DNA of 64,000 bases from Leptidea sinapis (lineage: Eukaryota > Arthropoda > Insecta > Lepidoptera > Pieridae): NCBI RefSeq assembly GCF_905404315.1, contig NC_066273.1, positions 7,192,001 through 7,256,000 on the forward strand. The letters are read 5' to 3'. Under the pieces are notes generated by a model. The model worked only from the letters and a program-made list of their open reading frames with translations, ran no database searches and was not told the origin of the DNA. Positions within the stretch are counted from its first letter, which is position 1; each line of letters begins with the position of its first letter. Shown here piece by piece: positions 43,655-55,247 of the stretch. The translations under genes and the position numbers were made by a program.

Positions 43655-44015
43655 GCCCCAAAGGATCTCCACGACGATCATTCCTGCGCTGCCCTCATCC
43701 TTGGATGAGGATACATTTATTCCGGCGATCTTTACCAGATCATCGGGTTATCTTGTGGGACGCCTACCAACACTGCGTCATCCGGTACGTGGTCGCCATT
43801 CGAGGACTTTTCTGCTCCGCCGGCCATCTGTCCGTCGAACTATGTGCATTGCCCACTGTCACTTCAGTTTCGCAATCATTTGGCCTATGTCAGTGACTTT
43901 AGTTCTCCTACGGATCTCCTCATTTCTGATTCGATCTCGCAGGGAAACTCCGAGCATAGCCCTCTCCATTGCCCTCTGAGCGGCCATGAGCTTTCTCATC
44001 AGGCCCATAGTTAGC
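43655..44015 (-). pseudogene. RTE-type LINE, C-terminal fragment
   Basis: On the minus strand the sequence encodes QRAMERAMLGVSLRDRIRNE, EIRRRTKVTDIG, an internal stop where a Trp codon is expected (LK-stop-Q), then RRTDGRRSRKV and further RTE-like residues. It is the same family as 50145-50705. Non-functional. Confidence 0.7.
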
Positions 44016-44334
44016 TTTTACTGACAACAAACAATGGTTGAAAAAAACTATTATAACAGTATACACTAATTACTTTGAGATACTACGTAATATAATAACG
44101 ACCTAGTTGAACAGTTGCTATCTGAAGATTGCCTTAATTATCTTTGGTGTTATTTAATAATTTTTGCTACAGATATTTAAGTTAAAACCGATATAATAAC
44201 TATTAATTTAAGTGTATCTATGACTATTCTCTTATGACTCATGTTTATTTAACATTCTAATACACCACACGTTAAAAGATTTGTGATGGATCTTTTTGTT
44301 GGTATAACGTATTTATAAACCATTTTTATGTATT
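44016..44334. other. No feature seen
   Basis: AT-rich spacer. Confidence 0.4.
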
Positions 44335-44470
44335 TTTTAAGTGATCACTTCTCCGATTAATTACACAAATTAAATTTGAAAACAAAATTTATGAAAGATG
44401 CGGGACTCAAACCCGCGACCTCTCGCGTTCCGTGCGATCTCTTTCCACTTAGCCAACCGTTCGAGTGACG
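44335..44470 (-). mobile_element. tRNA-derived SINE
   Basis: Minus strand: tRNA-like head (44394-44462; acggttggctaagtgg, B box gggtttgagtcccgc), body aaattttgttttcaaattta, tail gaagtgatcacttaaaa. It is an ordinary single copy, not paired. Confidence 0.65.
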
Positions 44471-44595
44471 TATCGTCGATAAATCATGTATGTCTTGTTC
44501 AACTCTCTGTATGGCTTCATCTACAGAATCTACTTTACAGTTGATAACCTGCTCAACCTGTGTGCGACTTGAGATGTCGCTCTTGCAAGTCTAAA

Positions 44596-45569
44596 GAATT
44601 TTCTCTAAATCAGATGTCTGCAATACATTAAGAATTAACAATATTCAGAATCCATTAAAAAATTTATAAATTAATTTCACATTCTTTTTCCTCTCGAAAA
44701 CAACATAGATCGATACAAATGCAATCATTAAGACTGAAATATACAAACAAATTTAAGACATGGAGCTCCTCGGAAAAAAGCACAATGCCGGAAAATGGGC
44801 TATATTGCTCACTATCATGCGTCTGAAGCAAGTATGCATACAAAATTTCGATTAAACCACTGACTCATATCACAGGTTACCCGTCGCCAGCTTCGAAACT
44901 AGGGTAAAACCAAAATCGTAAGTAGTAACACTGGTTGAAATGTCATGATGATAGGTTTTGTCTATATGTGTATGTTTTGTCATGATGGCACTGTCATCAA
45001 TAACATCACTGTTTGCAAGACCGTTGGAAAAGAAAAGTTTTAAATTATTAAAGTAGAATTTCACATCTGGAATAATCGGAAAATCCAGTGATTTTTTGGA
45101 TTAACTTATTTTTCTTGTCGGTGATTAGTGTGATGAGTATTTTCTTGCTTAGTTTAACGTCGAGTCCAGCAATACCACGCTAAAACTGATAACAAGTTTG
45201 TTGAAAATTGAAATTTTAAAATCAGTTTACTACAAATTCCCTGTTTATATCTCACTGATTTTTTAATTTACATAATCTTGAGAATATTTCTAATGTTTTA
45301 CCGATGATTTGGTTAAGACGCAAGAATAGCGCAATTTTCATACAAGGATCGGCATTGTCCTTTTAGACATATTTACTCAAAGTTTGGCAGAATTAAAGTA
45401 TTGTGTCAAATAATAATATTTTTGTAATTAGTTCAATTTATAACATTTTACTTACTCTGATAATCTCTTGTCGCACCAGAGGAATCACGAGAGCGTAGCT
45501 GACCTTATAAGACGTACTTATGAATTCGAAAAGCGAGAACACATTGGTATGTGGCGGGATATTATACTG
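44596..45569. repeat. Repeat H, copy 2, between 29-bp direct repeats
   Basis: The segment starts gaattttctctaaat, as does copy 1, and ends about gatattatactg. acttgagatgtcgctctt starts a 29-bp sequence present directly before (44567-44595) and directly after (45570-45598) with two differences. Inside, a minus-strand frame (44870-45064) reads KFYFNNLKLFFSNGLANSDV and on to TYDFGFTLVSKLATGNL; it looks coding but is unrecognised. Confidence 0.5.
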
Positions 45570-45607
45570 ACTTGAGATGTCGCTCTTTCAATTCTAAACA
45601 ATTTGTT

Positions 45608-45690
45608 ATTTTTTTTAAAGTGTTAGCCCTCACTTCCGGGACTTATTACACAAATTAAATTTGAAAACAATTTTCAACATGTCCATATTA
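45608..45690 (-). mobile_element. SINE body and tail fragment
   Basis: Minus strand: aaatttaatttgtgtaataa, gtcccggaagtgagggctaa, then an A-rich tail (complement of ttatttttttt). The head is missing. Confidence 0.55.
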
Positions 45691-45693
45691 TGA

Positions 45694-46848
45694 TGATGTA
45701 CTGTTAGGGTTTTATTTTTACTGGATTTTGTATATATTACTACACATTAATATAATATTAAACTTATTTTAAAATTAAAAAAAAATTAATCATCTCACGC
45801 ATACCCGCATACCAACAGGTATCGCCCAGTTGAACCTAATAACGGGTTATTTCTCTGAGAAATTGATATCAGCTGACGTTATCAACTCGGAAGGGTCAGA
45901 AGTAGTGAGTTAAACCAGCTATTTATCTATGTCCAGATTTCATTAGGTATCGCGTGCTATTCATTACTGATACCCTGTCAAAGGTCATACGACTCTACAT
46001 TGATGAATTTATCGGACAATGTTTGATGGTTCCATTATTTCTTTCCATCTTTTATACCAAATACTTAGAAATAATTGAAATAATAATAGCCGGGGCAATT
46101 TAGCTGATCGAACGAAAGATAAAATATTTGTGTGTGTGCAAGACACACACGGTAGAAGTGAAACTGCTGAAAAGATCCTCATTAAAAATACTAATTGAAA
46201 AGTATTAAAATAAAGTCGCTTCATTTAAACTGTATGTTTATCTATAAATACATAAAAAGGATTATGAAAGCAATTCAAATTTCATCATTATCAATACTCT
46301 TCAATGAGTATTTTTAATCAGGGGTAGGCTACTAGAGATTGAGATGAATATAGAGCATCGAGAACCTCGGATAGAGAATAAATATTGTTGAAATTTTAAA
46401 TATAAAATACTTTACTATCACAATAATACAAACAGAGTTGTATTCTCATAGTGTCTCCATATCCATAAAAAATCGACATAATATTTTTGATTACCGCTTA
46501 CAACACCTAAAAGCAACCGAGGCAAAAAAACTTTATCATAAAAATCCATTGTAGAACAAAATTGAGACAATACCAACCATTATGATTCTGAACAGACACT
46601 TAATTGGGGAGCCGCTGCGACGTTATTGTCGAACAATGGACACGTACCTTAGGAACACTTAGAAGTCCTCGTATGCTTTGTACCTGCATGTATGATATAA
46701 GATTAAGCATGCTTTTATAATTTTACCCTACAATTTATATGGATAATTTTGAGACAATAGAAAGCCTTCTATACACTTTTATGAGATGTGTTATACTGTT
46801 ATGTGCCGATTTTGGTTGCCGCACCGGTAACAGTACATGCTCTTCAGA
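45694..46848. other. No feature seen
   Basis: AT-rich; the minus frame 46009-46224 is unrecognised. Confidence 0.4.
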
Positions 46849-47131
46849 CTTCTTTTTTTATGACAAGCAGGACGTTTAGCTGATGGTAATTGATACGCCT
46901 TGCCGATAACAATGCAGTGCCGCTCAGGATTATTGAAAAATCACAACTGCGCTCGTCACCTTTGAGACATAAGATTTTAAGTCTCATTTGCCCAGTAATT
47001 TCACTAGCTAGGGCGCCCTTCATACCAAAAGACAGTATTTTTTACACATTACTGCTTCACGGCAGAAATAGGCGCCGTTGTGGTACCCATAATCTAGCCG
47101 GCATCCTGTGCAAAGGAGCCTCCCACTGGTT
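46849..47131 (-). mobile_element. Retroposon A, full-length copy
   Basis: T run at 46853, hairpin side tgccgctcaggattattg, 5' end gcctcccactggtt at 47118-47131. One hairpin arm is deleted. Confidence 0.75.
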
Positions 47132-47604
47132 AAGCAAGTCTCTAGATCTCTCTCGAAATTACTGATAAGCAAAAATTATCAAGAGCACATCTCCACTACT
47201 ATAGCTCATTATTGAATTCAAAGTAATATTAAAACTGAACCATTTGTTTTTTTTATTTTCTTCTGTTCTTCAAGCCGCCTCACTGATATTTAAAAAAAGG
47301 GAGATTAAACTTGTAGTAAAAATAAACTCGGTTGAAATTATTTAATTTTAAATTCATTTGTATTTAAATTTGTTTTAAGCTGGTGGCATATATTAACACA
47401 ATTAACGTATGCAGGTCCTTTGATCAGATTCTTGATTACTTCCTAATTTTAAACTATATTATATTCTAAAAAAAAACATATATATATTATAATATCAACA
47501 AGGGGACTTGTGCGGTTTCGTAAATAATAAATGGTCACACTATAAAAATCTAACAATGGGATAATAAATGGCGAATCCTAAAATTGTTTATGTTTACAAT
47601 ACGC
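47132..47604. other. No feature seen
   Basis: AT-rich spacer. Confidence 0.4.
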
Positions 47605-47700
47605 AAATAAAATTTGAAAAACAAAATTTTATGAACGATGCGGGACTCGAACCCACGACCTAGAGGTGAGGGTTATCACTTTAAAAAAAACATAACAAAT
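47605..47700. mobile_element. Inverted SINE pair, internally deleted
   Basis: Minus-strand body and half of the tRNA head (47605-47660), joined directly to a plus-strand SINE tail (aggtgagggttatcacttta, 47663-47700). It has the same outer edges as 40763-41003, with the interior missing. Confidence 0.6.
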
Positions 47701-47954
47701 ATGTTTACAATCTTGAATTAAAAATGAGAATTACTTAATTACGCTGATTTAACTGATCATGTTTTTAACAGTTGTTCAGAAAATTCATTTGTCTCTCCTT
47801 GGTTTATAGCGGCAACCATAAGCTATGGTGTTTGATTTATTAAAGATGAAGAGTTACAAGTGAAGTCATGGAGTTCCCAGAAAAAAAACCTTTTAGAAAT
47901 AAGATTGAAGAGTAGATACAAAATAATAAGAGGTGTAAGAGAGACGTGAATACA
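47701..47954. other. No feature seen
   Basis: Spacer. Confidence 0.3.
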
Positions 47955-48235
47955 TACATTACAATTTTGTTTGTTACACTTTTACTCTGGAGCTACTGAA
48001 CCGATTTGCATGAAATTGGCAAAGCGATAGACTGGAGCTTGGAAGAAAGGACAAATATTATCCCAAAACAGAAATTCACGTCGATGAGCTATGACTATAC
48101 CAATAGTAGGTTTAATTTGCCATAGCAATCTTCCTCGTTATAAGATTCAGGGACATGAGATAATCTTCAATTCAAAACTTGCTAATTATTTTTAAAAAGC
48201 CTTTATCTACGCGGTCGTGAGCATCAGTTAGTATA
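47955..48235 (+). mobile_element. Helitron relic, Hel-3 family
   Basis: tttgttacacttttactctg, then tgaaattggcaaagcgatag and aatagtaggtttaatttgcc match the complement of 62356-62731. Both ends are mutated (ends gcatcagttag). Confidence 0.55.
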
Positions 48236-49184
48236 CAATATAATCTAGACTTTAGAAATAAATTCTTCACCTAACTCTTAAAATAACATGTCAGAAACTC
48301 GTCTATAGTTGTGAAACTAGTGCAAAATTCATCTCCCGGTATCTCCGGGGAAATCAGTGAAAAAGGTTGTTGTGTGCGCGGTTTAGCGCAAAATGTCCTA
48401 ATACATGTCACAAACTCTAGCAATATCATTCGATATGTATAAAATATTGCGTTATGTATTTAGAAAATGAATACTTGAATTGACGTCATAGATATTACAT
48501 CGACCAGTAATTATTTCCTAGTTTTTAAGATATTATTTTGTACTAACCTATGGAGCAGAAACCTGACAAAGGGGAGAGCCGAGATTTATGATAGATTCGT
48601 GCTGTAATGACGCCGCTTGTAGAGTTTTACGAGATTGTGACAATTTTTATAATAGTGGACTCGTTTTAAAATGATTTCTTTCAAATAAATACTATTATTT
48701 TTTCTATAAAAAGAATTTCACAAAATAATGTTTCCGTTGTATACTAAACAAAAATGGCCGCCGCCAGCTAATGCCAGATAAATACTTATATATATTTTGT
48801 CTTCAAAGGCGCTTTGTTTTATGACTCTTAGAACCAGGCTCAATTAATAGTACACCCGGTTAAAATTCTCTCTGGTGTTTTTGTCTAGGGATGCGTAGAT
48901 ATTGGCAGTTTTTTGACTGCTGGTTTTAGCCGTGTCCACGGGGGTAGCATAGGACTATAGATGCTGTGTGCGCTTGTGCAAGACCTCAAGACAATCAGTT
49001 GGCTTGGATAGCATAGAAAGAATACCGGTGCTATCAATACGTACCGCAGATATCATCAGACGCTGGAACAAAGTTGGGCTTTCTATAAAAAAAAGTGTGT
49101 GTACATAAGTACGCACGCAAAAAGATAAAGATTATAACACTGCATAATTTAGGCCATTAGTATTACACAGATTTAAATTTAAAT
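48236..49184. other. No feature seen
   Basis: Some moderately GC-rich patches (48750-48780, 48890-49010) without reading frames or matches. Confidence 0.35.
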
Positions 49185-49600
49185 ATTTTTATTCAAAATA
49201 GGAATATGTGACATCAGTTATTGAAAGTCAAAAACTACCAACAATTCCAAAAAGAATACCTCAGATTTGAGAAGAACGGGCTCAACACTCAGCGGACTTT
49301 TTTTTGATAAAAAATATGGTATAAAAGTTATATCGTACATCTAAACTTATTTTTTAATAGCTTGAGGGTAGTCGATCCATTCCCAATCTATTTCAATCAA
49401 ATCAAACGGTTTTTTAACAATTCTTTTGATCATCGTAATATTTTTGTTTTGAAGATTTCCTGGGATCTTGTTTAGTAAAAGCATATACATCGCCCCACAA
49501 AAGACTTACTAACTCGACTTAGCCGAGTAGTAGGCATTATAAGTTTATGTCTGTTCCTGGTGTTAACATTGTGGTTAAGACAGTTTCTAGTAAATTCACT
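49185..49600 (-). pseudogene. LINE-B, 3' end
   Basis: On the minus strand this encodes NHNVNTRNKHKLIMPTTRLS and further residues, stops, then the 3' tail (complement of taaatatttttattcaaaat). It is one of the longer LINE-B pieces. 5'-truncated. Confidence 0.65.
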
Positions 49601-50144
49601 TATAAACAATAAATATACAAAAATCTAGTCTAGTTATGAGCAACTAAAGTCAGGGTCGAATTTGCGTGACGGTGTGCGCGCGCATCATAAAAATGCACTC
49701 TAATAATTTTTCCCTAACTCGCCAAGAAGACAATTATTAGGTAAAATAGGTGCGTAGGCTTTTCTGATTAATAATCTGGTTCCCTGATATGACAGCTTAC
49801 TAGGGTTGACAAAATTATTGGCTTTGATAATTAATTATATTTATTACGGGGTATTTTGTAACACGTTGTATATTAAAAATGAGACTGGAATAAAGTATGC
49901 TGCATACAGGTGCCAAATTACACAGACAGGATGCTCGTGACCGGCTGCCAGTTGCCACACATGATTCACATCCCACTTTAATTAAAACGTATTGCTGCAT
50001 CCTTGCTGCCATCTCAATCAAGATGCTTTCTGATAATTATGTCTGTAATGTTTTATATATACAAGACCACCATAATTCATGTAGTTTTTATATAGTCTGT
50101 TCAGATTAGATTTTGTGATCTTATAACAGTTGGGTACTGTACTC
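49601..50144. other. No gene seen
   Basis: The frames at 49815-50021 and 49897-50109 are on opposite strands of the same DNA and unrecognised. Confidence 0.35.
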
Positions 50145-50705
50145 TAGAAATTGATGACCTAGTCTTCCTTAGACAAATAATCCAGTTGGGCAGGTCCAAT
50201 TACGCGAGGGAGGTCAATCGTCGAATTCAACTCGGATGGGCAGCGTTCGGGAAGCTCAGTAGAATCTTCTCGTCCCAAATACCGCAGTGTCTGAAGGCGA
50301 AGTTTTCAACCAGTGTGGGTTGCCAGTGATGACTTACGGTTCATAGACGTGGCCGCTTACTATGGGCGTTATGAGGAAGCTCAGGGTTGCTCAGAGACAA
50401 ATGGAGAGGCTTATGCTCGGAGTCTCCTTGGATCCGAGATAGAATCAGAAATGAGGAAATCCATAGAAGAACTATAATCACCGACATAGCCCGAATGATT
50501 GCAAAACTGAAGTGGCAGTGGATAGGGCACATAGTTCGACGAACAGGTGGCTGTTGGGGTAGAAAAATCTTCGAATGCTCGAATGGCGACCACGTAGGTA
50601 CCGGAAGACGCAACGTTGGTAGGCTCCCCACAAGATGGACCGATGATCTGGTCAAGATCGCTGGAATAGGTTAAATGAGGGCAGCACAAGACCGATCATC
50701 AGCGT
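50145..50705 (+). pseudogene. RTE-type LINE, C-terminal fragment
   Basis: Reads DDLVFLRQIIQLGRSNYARE, VNRRIQLGWAAFGKLSRIFS, then after frameshifts VMTYGS, MRKLRVAQRQMERLMLGVSL, DRIRNEEIHRRTIITDIARM, IAKLKWQWIGHIVRR and GRLPTRWTDDLVKIAG. This is the classic RTE-clade protein end downstream of the reverse transcriptase fingers and palm. The D/D catalytic part is missing and several frames are mixed. It is the longest RTE piece in the window. Confidence 0.8.
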
Positions 50706-50978
50706 CTTGATTTACCACCCTATTATTTTTTTAATTATCAGTTAAGAAATGACCACCACTCGAAAATTTTCCACGTAAATTTCTTACAGTTTGCGTCAAA
50801 TACTCACTACTTTGGAAGTAAGTTTTTAATATTTTCCAATTTTTTTCGAGCGTATCGCCGATAGCGTCCAAATTTTTTGGACATTTTGCAAATTTCAAAC
50901 ATAAAACTAACTTCCTGTCAAAAAGTAAGTGTCTTTCTACCTTTCAAATTTCAATTTCAATTTTTTCTTTCAATTCAC
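50706..50978. other. No feature seen
   Basis: Unrecognised. Confidence 0.3.
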
Positions 50979-51290
50979 CAGTGGGAGGCCTTAGCACAGG
51001 ATGCCGGATAAATTTAGGGGTATCACAACGACGCCAATTTCTGCCGTGAAGCAGAAATAAGTAAGCATTACTGTGTTTCGGTCTGAAGGACGCCGTAGCT
51101 AGTGAAATTACTGGGCAAATGAGACTTAACAGTGGCAAGCGCAATTGTAGTGCCGCTCAGAACTTTTGGGGTTTTTCAAGAATCCTGAGCGGCACTGCAT
51201 TGTAATGGGTGTATTCACCCTGCCCATTCAATTACCATCATTTGAACGTCCTGCTCGTCTCGTCCCTTATTTTCGTTAAAAAAATTCAAA
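50979..51290 (+). mobile_element. Retroposon A, full-length copy
   Basis: Starts ccagtgggaggccttagcac. The hairpin is intact (gtgccgctcag ... ctgagcggcac, 51151-51197). Ends cttattttcgttaaaaaa. Confidence 0.8.
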
Positions 51291-51820
51291 GTAATCGGTA
51301 CTTCAAACTTAAAACACTAGATGGCCCACCCTTTATATGTTACATTTTCTATATAATTATTTAACACTGAAAATATCGAAACACGACTAAAAACAATTAT
51401 AAAACAGTTTCTTAGTATGATTTATTTTGCAGCAGTTTATTTAATTTAAGTACACAAAAAGGTATATCAACAAAAATAATTGTATAAACTAAACGCAACC
51501 CGAACCAACTAGTCCCTAAAGTCCTCAATGTTGACTCAGGACGTGCATATATTTTGCCAATATATTAAGCGAGAGAGAAATCAAAGACTCAACCCAGACT
51601 ATTTATATTCTAGTGAAATTAACAACTAAAGCAATTCCAAACTAATACATATTCAATGGCAATTTGAATTTAACGAAGTTTAATTTAAATAATCAAAATT
51701 TTAGAGATAGTACTCTTTGATTGTAGTTTTGTCTAGATTTATCTACCGGTTTTCGTTTAACGAAAGATTAATTTATTGATGTAGGCGTAACTTTGCAGAA
51801 ATCCATAATTATACAAATTT
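51291..51820. other. No feature seen
   Basis: AT-rich spacer. Confidence 0.4.
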
Positions 51821-51962
51821 ATTGAGTTTTCTTTAGTGTTAATTCCGCCAATATTTGTCTTTAAACAATTCGACACGTGTTTTGCCTCTACACGAGGCAT
51901 CCTCAGGACGTGTTGTCACGCCATAATCTGGCACGAGACTCTTTAACACTAAAGAAAACTAA
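51821..51962. mobile_element. Short foldback/MITE
   Basis: Ends gagttttctttagtgttaa and ttaacactaaagaaaact are inverted repeats of about 19 bp. Inside is cctctacacgaggcatcctc, a small palindrome-like GC-rich core. 142 bp, non-coding. Confidence 0.6.
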
Positions 51963-52074
51963 AATCATTTGTATAACGAAAGGTTGTTCTATGTCATATA
52001 ATTATACAAAGGTTTTCACGACTTAAACAATAATTGAACAAAAGAATGTAATATAGTAGCTACCGACTACATTT

Positions 52075-52403
52075 ATATAATATAAATCCAGTGTCCTGGT
52101 GTTTGTTTCCAGTGAAATCTTAAAATAATGAGCGGATTTTATTGGGGATTACTCCATGGAGTTCAGTTTAGTCCAACTTAAGAGACCCATAATTATTTTT
52201 ATTTCCAATATTTGTTTTGTATGGACATAGTTTCAATGAGAGAATTTATTGACGAACGGTTTGACAGTTCTGCTGAAACAATTTCATTACAACGTCAGGG
52301 AGCATATTTTACGAAATAATTCTTGTTATGAAATATTATTGACTAATTCATAAAAACCAGTATTTTTAATAGTATTCAGAACAACGTCTGTCTGGTCAGC
52401 TAT
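52075..52403 (+). mobile_element. Helitron, Hel-1 family
   Basis: Starts near tataaatccagtgtcctggtg and ends cagaacaacgtctgtctggtcagcta (terminal G lost). A deletion of about 30 bp follows ...caacttaagag. Confidence 0.6.
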
Positions 52404-52884
52404 TTTTGTTATATATGAAATGAAGGCTTACATTTTCAAGTTGATAATTACTTAACATAATTATATGATTTCTATAAATGTCTTTAATAAAGTAAATTAC
52501 TTCCTCAAACTTAATTCCTCCTCCAAGAAATTTCTCCTTCGCAATCAACGTTATAAAAACAAGGCGCTATCAGAGAGAAGAACTTCCATATAATTTATAA
52601 AACATATTTCTGTCCCAAAAATTGGTGCACCCAAAGACAAACATACCATATTAGAGGCTCAGGGGAAGGTTGCCGTGTGATTTGATTGAGATCGTAGCGA
52701 CATTGCTCTACGCCTTATTTGGTGTGAACGTCACCGCTATCTGCTCATTCCATTACTTATTCTTATAAAAAATGTGCAATCTGAGTATTCTAGAGTCTAA
52801 ACAATGAGGTATAATCCCTGCATCCATAATAGGCCATTCTTAGATTTTTTTAAATATATTCTAAAAACTATAATAATATAAAAT
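52404..52884. other. No feature seen
   Basis: Spacer. Confidence 0.4.
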
Positions 52885-53330
52885 AAAATATTTATAAAAT
52901 TCTCGTGTTCCGGTGTTTGTTACGAAACTCCTCCGAAACGGCAAAACAGTTGTTTGAAAATTTGTGTGTATATCGGGTAGGTCTGAGAATTGTAAAACAT
53001 CTATATTTCATACCCCTAAATGGTATGGGTACCCCTAAATATTTTTTATTTTTTTGACAAAATTTTTTATTTCTAATTTATTTTGATTCAACATAAAAAA
53101 AATACAAACAACTTCAAATTTTCACAAGTCTACGATTAACACCTATATTTGTATGACGATTTTTATATTATTCTGTTTCAACCACAGATTCGCAATATGG
53201 TTGCAAGATGGCTATCGAATTATTGTACTACGATAAATTTTATGTACGATATATTTTGTAGGTCTGAGAATTGGTCGTCATCTATTTTTTATACCTCAAA
53301 AAATTTAATTATTATTTTTTTTTTTCAAAT
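52885..53330 (+). mobile_element. Helitron, Hel-2 family (subfamily b)
   Basis: ataaaattctcgtgttccgg, then gaaactcctccgaaacggc, and a unique half (53110-53220) shared with 16560-16680. A second partial aggtctgagaattgg repeat occurs at 53261, so two copies may overlap here. The 3' end is not seen. Confidence 0.5.
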
Positions 53331-53333
53331 GGT

Positions 53334-54053
53334 TAATATATATAAATCCAGTGTCCTGATGTATGTTTCCAGTGAACTAACTAATGAACGGATTTTAATA
53401 GGGATTACATCATGGTGTGCAGTTTAGTCCAGAGATATAATAGTTTTTATTTCGATTTGGAACTCATAATTATTTCTATTTCCAATATATGTTTTATATG
53501 GATATAATATTTTCTATGAGAGAATTTACTAACGCACGGTTTGACAGTTCTGCTGTGAAACAATTTCATTATTACAACAGGGAGCATATTTTACAAAATA
53601 ATTCTTAATATTGAAATCTCATAAAAACAGACGGACTAGTAAAAAAAGAAGGACTCCGCGCCGTGATATTAGCAAGTGAAGCACCGTTATGCTAGTGTGT
53701 GTGTGTGCGGTTACGGTGTATACCAGTTACACAATTTTTTCTCCCTTAAATATATCCACAAATACTTTTATATTATTGTTTTTACACTTTTTCACGACGC
53801 ACGACGGCATTTTTTAAATATTTTAATGCGACGCAAACTGATCTGTCACAGACGATGGCAAATCTCATAATGGCGGCCGATCGACTTGTATTAGTGTAAG
53901 TGTATGCGTGGGGCTATGTATTTACACGTTTACCGGCTTGTTTTGGTGCCTTACTGTTATGTAAGGTGACACGGAGTCCTTATTTTTTTTCTCGTCCGTA
54001 AAAAAACAGTATTTATTTATTATGTACAGAACAACGTCTGTTGGGTCAGCTAG
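53334..54053 (+). mobile_element. Helitron, Hel-1 family, split by a MITE
   Basis: 5' taatatatataaatccagtg; the body runs to 53630, is interrupted by a MITE (53631-54001), and resumes to the hairpin acagaacaacgtctgt and CTAG at 54050-54053. aaaaacag stands on both sides of the insert. Confidence 0.75.
53631..54001 (-). mobile_element. hAT- or P-like MITE, uninterrupted copy
   Basis: 371 bp with inverted ends acggactagtaaaaaaagaa and the complement of ttatttttttctcgtccgt. An 8-bp duplication aaaaacag (53623-53630 and 54002-54009) matches the target size of hAT and P elements. The plus strand carries the same sequence as the complement of 34064-35732 without the mariner. Confidence 0.75.
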
Positions 54054-54954
54054 TGAAAATATAAAAATGACCTTTCATAGTCCGTATCGTTGGTGCGTTG
54101 CTAGAAAAACAAATTGTTCCTGCTATAGTGACGTCACAAGATGGTGGTCGGATGGTTTTCGGTCACGTGACATACAGATATTAAAACTATGATTTTAATT
54201 TTGAAAATATAAATTATTCTCATGTTTTATAATAACTTAGTATTGAATTCATATTTCTTAATTTAAGAACTCTATAAATAACATACTTTCATAATTTAAT
54301 TTTGATAGATGAAACTGACCTATTGTTTCACCATCCGTTTCATACATATATCCCTACCTCACTATCGAATTGCTAAACAAATATAATTAAGATCGAGGTC
54401 ACTGAACTAACTAAATCAGCTGGCACAGCCCGACCTCTGAAGTGCTGCTTACACCCTTTCGTCATTGTGGCATCAAGTAGTGTAGGTCGACGGACTATCG
54501 ACTATCGATGCTTTTCATACATTTAAATATTTATTTTTGTACCCACACTGAAAACATAAATATATTTCTCGAATTTACATATCTTTCTTCATAACAGCAC
54601 CAAAATGCTTATCGTTAGTACACCGAGAAATACATTTCTCGGTTATTTCTCGATTATATAGTAAATTCATTTAGTTCTTGAACAATTTTATACGTTAATA
54701 TTTTATTAAACTTCAGTCGTGTGGTCTTAAACACACTCGTTATCTTTCTTCAGTGATTTCAAGCTCTAATAATAAATTCATTAGATATTGCATACGATAA
54801 TTTATATTAATAATATAGTTTATTTTGACTTGTTTACATGAAATATTTGATATTTAAAACGATTTTGACGTTAAAAAAATTAGCACATTGGATGCAGAAT
54901 TTTAAGAACTAATGGTCATATTTGCACCATGATTTTAAAATACTTTTTCATTTT
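54054..54954. other. No gene seen
   Basis: AT-rich; the phrase acatttctcggttatttctcgattat (in parts, 54630-54660) is a short internal repeat. Confidence 0.35.
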
Positions 54955-55224
54955 AAAGTGGCGCGCTTTTTATCAAACATTTGCCCTGTACTTTCTCCGG
55001 GGCGTAAAAAGAATAGGGGAGTCCCAGGCCCATGGGTGTCGTAAGAGGCGACTAAGGGCTTTTTAGAAGTGGGAGAGTCACGCTGCCGTCTTATGACGTC
55101 AGCACAATCGGGCCAGACTCGTCCGGGTTAATTACCACACTCGCACAGAATACCGGCGTGAAGTAGCGGCCTAGTGCCGCTATGTTTCGCATAGGTTAGT
55201 GTCGAGGACCGGAGGCCATCCCTT

Positions 55225-55238
55225 CCCCCCCCCCCCCC
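55225..55238 (+). repeat. Poly-C tract just upstream of ORF2
   Basis: Fourteen C in a row, 10 bases before the ORF2 ATG. Likely a slippage-prone part of the LINE leader. Confidence 0.9.
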
Positions 55239-55247
55239 ACACAAATT

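Noticed and set aside
44567..45598. LTR retrotransposon bounded by 29-bp repeats
   Set aside because: Repeats are far too short for LTRs, and there is no primer-binding site, polypurine tract or gag/pol coding.
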